Shown here: one piece after another, positions 21,736 to 33,700 of the stretch
Layout of the letters: each line of letters starts with the position of its first letter
How positions within the stretch are numbered: position 1 is the first letter of the stretch
Origin: Serripes groenlandicus
Lineage: Eukaryota > Mollusca > Bivalvia > Cardiida > Cardiidae
Assembly (NCBI GenBank): GCA_031761405.1
Contig: JASEVX010000001.1
Location: 28,780,612 to 28,844,611, forward strand
Reading direction: 5' to 3'
DNA length: 64,000 nt
The notes under the pieces: model-generated
Told to the model about the DNA's origin: nothing
The model's input: only the letters and a program-made list of their open reading frames with translations
Database searches by the model: none
Program-made: the position numbers and the translations under genes

Positions 21736-24700
21736 CTTAAGCCTATTTCCAGTTGTGTTGACGACAAAAAACGAACCCTGGGATTACTTCCTGTTCGTCC
21801 AACAATGGCCGCAGTCGCTGTGTATCAAAGAGGAAGCAGGTGGAAAGGTAAGCGATATGACCCGCCCCCCCCCCCCCCCCCCCCCCCCCTCCAACACACA
21901 CACACACACATTGAGTAACACGTGACATAAAGAATGTTTACTTTAAACATAATTTATTGCCTACAAAATATACATACAGCATAAACTTTAGATTTGCAAA
22001 TATACATGTTATAGGCAAACGGGTCTGGCCACAAGTTCTCACAAACTTAGATACAGCCATACCCTTTAATAATTACAAACATTGTTATTTTGTCTCTAAA
22101 TACGACTTTCATTTTTATAAATGGTTTATATCTATTTTTTGAGACACATATAGTCTGGTTAGGCAACGTTTCCGGGGGTAAAGTGTCACACGAACATAAC
22201 CATATCTAAAGTAGGATACAGTTGGGCACGCCCAACACAAAACCGCCGAAGTGTTGATAAAATACGTAAACAGTTTTGAATTCTAACATATAAAAGAAGG
22301 TTTCAGCAGTCGCAGCAGTGATGGCCATTAAGATCAGATACATACTTACACACATTATAAATACAAATTAAGTTGCACAAACGTGGTGCTTGTCAACAAA
22401 CAGACTGACTTTATTTACTAATTAAATTATTTATATAAAGTTATATCACGAAGACAGCTCATGTGTTTCATGCTCCCTGGGTAAACAAACCAATACTAGA
22501 CTCGGATATACGCCTTGCCCAAAAAGGCACTTAAACCATGACAGCTACGACTGGGGATCTTACCCGTCACTCAAGGTTCCAATTCTCCGACACTATCCAC
22601 TCGGCCATTGCAGATTCCTATAAATTCGTTCGCCTTCTTTCAAAATTCTTTTTAAAATTCATATCGAATGTATAACGGGGCTTTAATTCTCATTAGCGGT
22701 CATAGTGGAGTGCCCTTTTAGTTGAATACCGGAATGTGCTTCCGGTCAGTCTAAATAGGGCTGAGGGTCTGCACTGTCCGAACCCCGTTAGCTCAGTCGA
22801 TATGATAAGATTGAACAATTGTTGAAAACGGCGTTAAGAACCCCCAATTTATGTCCACCATTAACGAATCGTTTAGTAGTGAGGTCAATCATTAAAGAGT
22901 CTGTAGTGTTACATTACTCAATGCCTTTTTTTTAATACGTGTATTTACAGAACTGTACAGTACCCAAGACTATCAACTACTGGACGATCCATGGATTATG
23001 GTAATTACTTATTCTTTTACGGAATATGAGCCGTCCCGCGAGAAAACCAACATTGTGATGCGTAAAGCATCGACCCGGATCAGCCAAAGCATACAGCGTA
23101 GGCTAACTCGAACAGACGTTATTCGCCTCCTGTAGATTTTCAGTTTCAGGAATCATTACTCTTTACCTCTCTCCCCCAGGGACGGAATATGTCGGCCAGG
23201 ATTAGCCTGCGTGGAATGTGCAGGCTGATCTGGATCGAAACATTACGCAGATACCATACTGTTGGTTTTCTCGTGGAACAGCTCAGATGTCTTTTAACTA
23301 ATGTTTGCTTAATTTCAATTTTTTGAAAATTTAAAAACAAAGAAATAACTCTTTCCCACATCCGAACAATCTGCAGCATCGTCTTCGAAAACATGTAGTC
23401 AAACATATGGCAACTCTCTATAAATGAATGGGACTTTTTTTAATAAAGTTGAAACAAAATTGGCAGATGGTGCAATTGCTCATTACCTTTCTGCTGCAGA
23501 GACGTCAAAAGGCATCCGTATACTGGAAATGATTAAAACGGAAGTAGACTGTTTAATTTGAAGTAGCGCTGAGTGAGAAGTAAATACATACTTTTTATGT
23601 CCCTTTTACATTCGACAAAAATGTCATTTAACAAAGCAGCATAAAGCATTACTGATCTATAAATCGCGTGACTGATTGGGGTCTAACGCCGTTTTTAACA
23701 ATTTCTCAGTTATGTCACGGCGGCCAGTTCACCTACTCATGCATTTCCTGGTTTTCTCACACCAGTACTCCACACAACAATCTTCCCAAGCAACTGGCTG
23801 CTTTTCCACATAGACTTAGCCCATTGGTGGAAGACGAATGACGCATGTCGCATTGACTTTTGTCAATCCTCGGCAAGAAAGTTGGCCGAGCCGGGATTCG
23901 AACTCACAACCCCAGGATTGACAGCCCGCGTCGCTACCGACTGAGCTACCGGGGCTCGGCAAATCGCGTGACAGTTCTGGTTGAATGTTCAGCAGAATTC
24001 AAACAAGGTATTGTTCTGATTATTTGACACGGCTGTTCGGGGCTTGATACGGACCTCTACTGTTCGAGAGGCTATCAGTAATACTATATCGTAAACACGA
24101 GCAAACCAACATTATGGTCTCTGCGTAATGTATCGACCCGGATCAGCCTGCGCATATGTGGACGCATTGACTAAGCTAGCCATGGACCATCCGGTCTAGT
24201 CGCTATAGCTGAACCGTTAACGCTATCAATCCCGGGGTCAAACCCATTGCTTGGTCATTCATAATTTCCGATAATTGACAGAAATCGTTGTGCTTAGCGT
24301 CTACTTATTGCACCAACGGGCTTAAAGCTCTAAATAGTCTTTAGCCAGAAATCTGGAAAGGGGGTTGTGTGGAGTACATGTGCGAGTAAGCCAGCAAACA
24401 CACGTTCGGTAAACTGACCGCCGTGAAATATCTGAAATACCGTTGAAAACGCTGTTAGCCTCCAATCAAACATTTAAAACCAGAACCATACTTGATCCGT
24501 TCCTCGAGAAAATCAATAGTATGGACTATGTGTAATGTATCGGCCCGCATTAGCCTGCACTGGCTTATCCGGGTCGACACATTCCGTCGCAGAGGTATAG
24601 AGGTATAGATTATTGATTCCGGAAACAAAAAACCCATAGGAGGCCAAAAGCGTATGTCCGGGTTAGCATGCTTGGCATGTTTAGGGTGATCCGAGTCGAT

Positions 24701-27700
24701 TCTTAACGTAGAGTCCACAATGTTGGTTCATTATGGTCATACTCCTTGACGCACTGGTCAGTCATAGTTTTAAATGAAATCTCTTGTTTAATGTGTTTTA
24801 TTGAGATTGACCTCGTTTGGAACAAAATCGACAATAAAAGGAGCATTGGTTCCCGTTTGACTATCGGGTTTAATGCTCAGACATGTGTCTTGCTAACAAA
24901 AAACCTGAGCGTGACCACTGCAAGAGGGGATCGAGCCTAGGATGCCCGGTCTAACTATTGCTGCCTTTACCAAACTCGCAATGTTTACTTACTTCGTTTA
25001 TAACTACCCACAGGCCTAGCAACGCTGGAGTACACACGCCTAGTCATTGCGAAGATGTAAAATTTGACAAGAACCAAATAAAGGTAAGGCAAACTATTAA
25101 ATAAATGTATAACCTACGAGTTAAATCTGGTAAACGCTTTTGCCTGTTGTGTTTAATTTAGAAGACCCGTCTGTTTCATGTGCATTTCCGTTCCGCCTCT
25201 GTTTGGCTTTCAATATGACAATTGTATATATCATGTTCTGGTCAAAAGAAGGCATGACTAACTAATTACTTACAGATATGTCAAGTTGCATAAATAAAAC
25301 TTATCCTCCGATAACAAAGAAAAACTTAATTATGAACAACCATGAAACATATGTGCACATACTAAAAACGACCAATGATTCTGGTTCCTTTCAAGGTGAC
25401 TGACGAGACATATTGAGTTGAAAAGTGTCGCAGGTATATCGTATAATTGGTTTAGAACGAAAATTGTCTTCCACGCTTACAACACAGGGCTTAGTGTTTC
25501 CATGCTTCGGTACAAACTAAACGCAAGATCGGACTTTAGACAATAAATACATTTTAGACGGAAAAACAAAGAAGAATAGTACATGTATTAAACCAAAGGG
25601 CATTAGAGGCCAGCTAAGATTCAGATCAACTTGCTCACCTGCCTTGGCTTTGCACTTATATCTAAAGGTCCGAAGCTTCTGACAAACGCTGTTTAATTGA
25701 AACGGATACTATTGATGCGCATGTAGTCCTTAATTAAAACTTGACATAAATACTAATATATTTAATTTAGCTTTGATGTTATGACTCACACACGTTTGTA
25801 TTACTTTAGCTTTGATGTTATTACTCACACACGTTTGTATTACTTGAGCTTTGATGTTATGACTCACACACGTTTGTATTTTTCTAATCGCGTCGATAGT
25901 GTAGTGGTAGAGCGTTCGCCTTGGGTGCTAAAGACTTTACAAATGGCAGTAATGGCAGTAATGGCAGTAATGGCAGTTTGCCTAGGCGCTCAGGGTTGCG
26001 GGGTTAACATTAACCCTTTCCCTCATACGGCAATTCTGCAGCAGACGACTTTGAATGTATTTTGTCAAAACATAAAAAATTCCATAATTTAATGGATAAC
26101 CTATGACTAAAAGTGGAAAACATTGTGTCAAAAGGAGAAATTGCACGTTTTGTGCAATTTCTTCTTTTGTCACTATGTTTTCAAAAAGCTGTCTGCTGCA
26201 GAGGCGTCCGAAAGCGTTTATATGAGGGAAAGGGTTAAGACTGACTGCCTAATGTCAGGATTAATGGACCAGTAGTACTGGTAACTAACCCAGGAAACGA
26301 CGTGATGTAACTGAACATTTTTGAAGGCGGCGTAAAACACCAAGCAATCAAACAATCAATAAATGTTAGCCTTTCTTCTTCTTTGACAGAACCTGATTCC
26401 ACAGATGGATCTATATTGGGTTGACCTTCTATCTAAAAAGACACTCTGGTAAGATAGCATTGTTTCACCATCACCATCGTCATCAAGATTGTCATCATCA
26501 GACTCATTATATGCTACTCTTTTCTCTGTTTATAAGTTTTACATTTCCTAAACATCATTATCAGCATCATACTTAGAACAACAGCTGGCTTTTTCTTAAT
26601 TGTTCCTAAGTTTATTTTCTATTCTTCTATTCATTTTTTATTTTTGACTTCATAAATAGTTACCTATACATTGTTACATTGACCGACACAAGCCTATACA
26701 TTACTTTGTATTTCTTTGTGAATTGTCTAGGGACATAAACCCAGTAGATAGACAATTGTATACGGTCCTGCAACTAAAGGATTGATTAGTTGGGGTTTCA
26801 AGCCGTTTTTAACATTTATTCAGTCATAGATCCTCAACGCATGGCTTCTTCTTTGCGTTCACGATCATACCAATGTTTTTATGGCTTTCTTACACCACAA
26901 TACCAAACAATAAAATCTCCAAGCAACTGGCTGCTTTCCCAAATATATTGTTAGCACATTGGTGGAAAACGAGTGACGCTTATCGCATTGCCTGTTGTCA
27001 AGTGTCGGAAATAATGTTGATCGAGGTTAAAAATGACAACCTCTAGATTGACAGCCTGCGTCACTGCCGACGAAGGTACAGGGGACAAGACAGTATTGTT
27101 CACAATACGGTCATGCTAATTCTCTAGAGGTCTATTGGGCATCAGTGGGTTTTTTTCAAATATATATCAAAAACATTCGTTCAATTTACTAGATAACACA
27201 CTATGCCCATGGTGTATTCAAAGCAGGAGACTTGAAATATATCACATAATAATTTGATGGTCTGACTTATTTTGTTTTATGTACTTTCATTATAATTGAA
27301 TGAGATTGTTAACTCTCTCAGCTTACATCATTTTATGGCATAAAACTGATAGAGCTACACTTCTAGGTGTGTTTGTAACCATGTATCTTCGTCTGCTAAT
27401 AATGCCTTATTTTTATAAATAGTTGAAAAAGATGAAGGAAAAGGGAAAATATGAAACCATATCTGCGTCTGCTTAAAATGCTTTATTGTTTATGTACACT
27501 TGAAGACAAAGTAGGAAAAGGAAAGTATTTTCAAAAGTTAACTGCTGCAAAGGCGTTAAAAGTTCCATATACATATATGAGAATGCTTGATTATGTGTTA
27601 GATCATGATTAATTATTTGATTATATTAATGTCACTCTCTGTTCACTTGAGATATGTCATATGTCACTGTATATTGTATTATGAACCGGTAGCCTATATG

Positions 27701-30700
27701 CAAGAAATAAAGATGTCTATGTATGCCTATGTCTATGTATGCCTATATCTATGTAAAAAAAGGTGCATATACATGTAGAAGTATAGTGTAGACGAATAGT
27801 GAAGACTGGTCGAACTGTGCGTGTGCATATACTCACCATTGTCTACACTTTTCTAAGGTGCAATGAGACCCTAAATATCCAGACGCGACCTATCTACCTG
27901 TTGTGTTACGAGCGCCTCGGTGGTGTAGTTGTAGACCGTCCACCTCGGTGGTGTAGTTGTAGAGCGTCCACCTCGGTGGTGTAGTTGTAGACCGTCCACC
28001 TCGGTGGTGTAGTTGTAGACCGTCCACCTCGGTGGTGTAGTTGTAGACCGTCCACCTCGGTGGTGTAGTTGTAGACCGTCCACCTCGGTGGTGTAGTTGT
28101 AGACCGTCCACCTCGGTTGTGGGAGGTCGCGGGTTCGATCCCCGACCGGGTCATACGAAAGACTTTAAAAATGGAAGCAATGGCTTTACTCCTTGGCGCT
28201 TAAGGTTGCGGGTTAGATTACGACTGATTGACTGGTGTCCTTAGAACTGGTAACTTACCCAAAACATGCCGTGATATCACTGGAAACTATTGAAAGAGGC
28301 GTAATACAGCAAATAATCAATCATCTGTTGGGTGTTTCAGGCAACATGAATGGTATATACATGGAACATGTGCCTTGAGCCTTAATGCAACAAACAGTGA
28401 AAGTCTATACTTCGGAAAAGGTCTTGCACTAAGGAAGACATATGACTTCAACTCGTAAGTGTTAGTTTATTTAATCTTCTTCTATTCATTCAATTGTCGA
28501 ATAAAGAACCAGCTATGTGTACATTGATCTTTTATTGTATTTCATCAGCGATCAAATTCACATTGAGGTAAGTGAGCAGCCTTTAGTTTAAACTTATTTC
28601 TTTTACATCGATTGCGAAACAAGCTTCAGCTTATATAAATCACGCTCGATGTCTACTTCCTGGAGACCTCACCAGTACTCGCGCCGTTTCTGTGGAAAAT
28701 CCCAAATAAAGAACCCGCTCATCAAGGGATTCGAAACCGGGACCTTTGGTACGAGAGGCCGACGTTCTACCTTTATACCTCTGTCTTCCATATTTAAAGG
28801 CTACGTAACATATTATATTTAGCCCCTGTTGGGTCAAATAAAATATTTGTTAAATGTGTTATAGTTGCTTTCCATCATTGTCGCTATTGATTGAGGGTTT
28901 AGAATTACGACTGTAACGCTGGTGTCATACACTTTGAACCAGTAGTACTGGAATGCGGCGAATTACACCATACAAACAAACATAATTGAGACGTTCCGTA
29001 ATGGTCTCTGCTAATGTATCGACCCAGATCAGCCTGCGCAGTCTGCGCAGGCTAATCCGGGCCGACACATTCCATCTCAGGGGGATAGAGGTATAGAGTA
29101 ATAATTACTGAAACAGAAAATCCACAGGAGGCGAAAATTGTATTATATTAATATGACAATACATTTAATGGTTTCACATTTTTATCTCATTTTCTGTGAA
29201 AAAATGAGAAATGACATCGATGATATATTATGAAACCCAACGTTTACTCTGACGTTTTTCAATCGCTGTTATGGCATTAGTAACACAAATCATGAAAGGT
29301 TTGTTTAGATGTATTATCGATGTATATTTTCATCCGGGAACACCGTAAATAGTATTGTATCTCAGTGAAAATAACCCGTTTGATGCTCACTCAGCCCAAA
29401 CATATATACCGCCTCGGTGTAGTGGTTGAGCGTCCGCTTCAAGGAAAGTTTTAAATTATACAATCAAATAAAGTTGTATCTCTCCTCTTTCTTTCAGAAT
29501 GCTGAGTAAATGCCATATCACCCCGTCTTCAAAGAAGAAATACAAGGTAAGATTACAAACCGCGCTCTACCAACCTTAAGGATTTTGCGATCAGCCGAGA
29601 TAGATGATCAGCCTGCGCATCCGCGCTCTCTAATCTGGTACTGCACTAGTTTTCAAATGAGTCATAGGTTTCGAAAACGCTTTTGAAAAAAAAAACAGTG
29701 TCTATTTGAATCCGGTAGCTCGGCAGCAACGACAGTTGTTTGTTTACAGGGGTAATTATTACGGTTAGGTTGGATTTCATGGAGCACCGTTCATAATATA
29801 ACTAAGAGCCAATTTGTTGCACTTAAACTGGTTTTAGTTTGTGGTTTAAGGTTTCAACAGTTTAATATCAAACCAAAACTGGTTTACAGGGTTTGATTTT
29901 TTCGCTACAAACGGCCGGTTTTGAGATCAACATGGCTGACTTTGATACATACACGTTTTATCGTTAAATTGTCTGGTCATAATTGAATAATAAAACGAGT
30001 AAATAAAGTATTTATATGTTTAAAAATCCAAATATATTGTTATTACCATTATCAGACAATGTCTAAACCCAGTCTATTGCATTTCCACATGTTAGGGCTA
30101 ATTTAAGTGGTTCAGTCGCCATTTTCTGTCTTCCAAGTGTATTCGGATACAACAAACCTCCAAAACCACATTCGAGGGTGGTTTGATCGGTTTAAGAAAA
30201 CAGTTTTAAGTTTGTGTAAACAAATGGAAAAACTGGTTTTAGTTTTAAAACTGGTTTGATTAACAAATAGATGGTTTACGAAACTAGTTTTAAACCGAAA
30301 CTAGTTTATGCGCAACAAACGGGCCCTTATACTCTTCCCTTTTCATCACGTCATCCGAAGACACCCATTCGATATTTTGGAAAAAGTGTAAACCCAGATA
30401 AACCAGTGTCTCCCTGCAATTTGATCAGGGTCTACACCATTCGTCAAACATTTATTAAACTTGCGAAGAGCCGAATGAAAACAATTAGGCACTACAGATA
30501 TGGCATCTCATCTTCTGAATCACCGGTCTGAACACACTATAATAGACTGAATTTCTATAAAACAGTCTGTGATTTATTGACAAACAATGAAGATCACGCA
30601 GAATCATAGGCACGTCTAGTTCTACACCGATCTAAAATACATTAGGGTTGGTTTTCGCAGTGATACGCTCATATATACGAGAAATAAACAGTTGGCTAGT

Positions 30701-33700
30701 TTGCTTTTCGAGTCCCGTACTGGCAGCACGTTGATCGCTATTATCTTTTACAAGTTTGGTGCCCAATCGTAGCCTCGTCACGTAGCCTCGTCACGTAGCC
30801 TCGTCACATTTCTTCTTCGTCAGATTAACGGCGCTTGTTATATGTGTTGGGGACTTACGTACTTTACGAAAATCAACCTTTGGTCTTTGGCTTATGAGTG
30901 ATCATAACACTGGTCGCCCTGTTGTTGTTTCTCCTAGAGCGCCGTTCTTTCAACTCTTTCACTGCCGAATTTTACAAAGTAGACTCTTCCATGTTGAAAA
31001 TTGGACAACTCAGTTTTTCTTCCAACAGGAAAGTTGATAACATTTAATATCCAAGTGGCAAACAATGCTGATTTCAGGAGAGACTGCTCGTTACGAGCTG
31101 TCTCACATGAATCTGCATTGTTTGCAAAAGCCTTTAATTGCCTTAGGAAGCTAAAGAGTTACACAACTGTGTCACCAGTCTTGTCATCGGAAAAATGAAG
31201 CATAAACTATAAATATTTAGATGTTTATGGTACTGAAAAGTGAAATTACTTCTCTAATTTTATCACAGAATTATGATTCTAATATTTCAAGAAAACTTTT
31301 GAACAGTTTTAAAACTTTGACTTTAATATCTATTTTTCAGGAGTTCAGCACCTTTAAAGCAATAACCTCATGCCACTAAAACACAAACACTTAACTAGTA
31401 ATCAAGTTTTAAACACCTGTACGGCGGAGAACAGTGAACACGTTGATCATTCTGTGATGTTGTAAAGGCTGATAAATAAGCCAGTGCTAGAACAAATGTA
31501 AAAGTTGGCATTTCAAATCAGTGAAGGTACAAATTAATCTGTCCATCTGCCCAGTTTCGTCAGACTATACACAAGATGAAATAATTATCTTATATACCTG
31601 TAAAAGTAAAATGTGATCAATGTAGATCTTGACCAAGCTTTGCGGATGCAAATGCTTATCTCGATCTGCGCTGTTCGAATAAAAATCAATTAGTACCGTT
31701 TTCCAAGAACAGGTTTATTTCACGGTTATGAAAGCCAGTTTGAAAGTTATAATGTATACTAATGAGCAAGGACTTCGGATGTAGCAGAATTGCTCAGGTC
31801 GGGTGTTTTATTTAGTTATGGCGGTGCTTATTTTATCAATCTAGTAACATGTTGTATTGCAGGCCAGTGCCATACACCGCTGCTTAAAGAAACAGCTTGG
31901 AGTAGATCCGGACCTGCACTGTTATAAGGACACGGTATGAATATAATTCAAACTCTTGACCTCTCCAAACAAATATATGAGTGGTTTTTTTGTTTGGTGT
32001 TTAATTTCAGTTTCAACCGGTTATTTTCCAGTTATATCATTGCGATTCCCGGATTTACCAGTAATGTTTGTCCATTTTTGCTAACCCAACAAACCTTTGA
32101 GCCCAAATGAGAGAAAGCCATTACAACCATGTTTAAAGCCTTTGATTTGACCCAGTCGGGGATCGAACCTGCGTCCAGCAATTAGGGGTGTTAAGGCATC
32201 TGCATACAGTGACGACTCTGTTGAGCCTTTAAATACACACAGAGCATGATTAATTTGACTATTAGTCTGTCAATTACTACCTATGTTCAACATTGTTTTT
32301 AACTATTTATACAATAACACAATGCGCAATATCATGCGGTGTGTTGTGGGTACTCGTGGCGTCTCCGTGTCGAGACTTGTGATGCCTCTGTGTCGAGACT
32401 TGTGATGCCTCTGTGTCGAGACTTGTGACGCTTCTGTGTCGAGACTTGTGACGCCTTTGTATTGAGACTTGTGACGCACATGTGTAGACTTGTAGCGCAT
32501 CTGTGTCGAGATTTGAGGCGCCTCTGTGTCAAGACTTGTGGCGACTCTGTGTCGAGACTTGTGACGCCTTTGTATTGGGACTTGTGGCGCCTATGTATTG
32601 TGACTTGTGATGCCTCTGTGTCGAGACTTTAGGCGCCTCTGTGTCGAGACTTGTGGCGCTGTTGTGTCGAGCCGTGTGACGCCTTTGTATTGCGACTTGT
32701 GATGCCTCTGTGTCGAGACTTGTGGCGCTTCTGTGTAGATAATTGTGACGCTTCTATGTCGAGACTTGTGACGCCTTTGTATTGTGGCTTGTGACGCATC
32801 TGTGTCGAAACTTGTGACGCCTCTGTGTCGAGACTTGTGGGGTCTCTGTGACGAGACGTGTTACTCATTGGTGTCGATGATGCATCTGTGGCGAATCTGT
32901 GCCGAGACTTGTGGAGCCTCTGTGTCGAGACAATTGGCACCTATATGTCGAGACTTATGAGGCCTTTGTATCGTCACTTGTGACGCTTCTGTGTCGGAAT
33001 TTGTGGCGCCTTTTAGTTGAGTCTTCGCGGCTCGTGACGTCTCTGTGTCAAGACGTATGGCACCTCTATGTCGAGACTTGTGGCGTCTCTGTGTTTCGCG
33101 ACTTGTGACGCCTATGTATCGAGACGAGTTACGCCTCTCTGTCAAGACTTTTGCCCCTTCGGTCTCGAGACTTGTGACGTATCTGTGTCGAAACTTGTGA
33201 CGTCTCTGTGTCGAAACTTGTGACGTCTCTGTATCGAGACTTGTGACGTTTCTGTGTCGAGTCCTCTTACACCTCTGTCAAGACTTGTGACGATTCACGC
33301 TTCTGTGTCGAGAAGTGTAGCATCTATGTATTTCGTGACTTGTTACGCCTTTGTGTTGAGGCTAGTAACGCCTCTTTGTCAAGACTTGTGACGCCTATGT
33401 TTCGAGACTAGTGATGCCTCTGTGTCGAGACATGGGGAATATCTGTTTCTGTGTAATACACTGGCGAACGCGATACTTGTAGATATGTTAGAATATACAT
33501 GTAGGGCTATATACGTACATGTAACAAGAACGCGGACAGTGAGGACCCCGACTAAACTCTGCGTGTGTGCCCGGCTTAACATATGCAACACAAACCCTTA
33601 TTGTCTATCGGAATCCTATTAATGTATGTTTAGTTTTATGGACACAAATTACTTTTATTAGTCGTGGCTTTAAAGTAAAAAGAGATGTTCTGTTTGTTTA

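Noticed and set aside
23655..23962. Possible genuine tRNA genes from strong A/B boxes (here and in other SINE heads)
   Set aside because: No closed acceptor stem; SINE bodies and tails follow directly and the same structure recurs several times.
27871..28154. Overlapping minus-strand frames with repeated GGRSTTTPPRWTVYNY peptides
   Set aside because: These are translations of the 28-bp tandem array in different frames, not a repeat protein.
28547..28565. Tiny candidate RNase T2 exon with good AG and GT borders
   Set aside because: Its length breaks the phase into the next exon (a stop would follow), while joining 28454 directly to 29498 gives the expected family text (YDFNSMLSKCHITPS).
32303..33145. 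Repetitive SRHRG / SLDTEASQ open frames on the minus strand
   Set aside because: They follow the 23-bp minisatellite; three offset frames stay open only because of the repeat.
32340..33435. CRISPR-like appearance of regularly repeated units
   Set aside because: Units are contiguous without unique spacers and the genome is eukaryotic.
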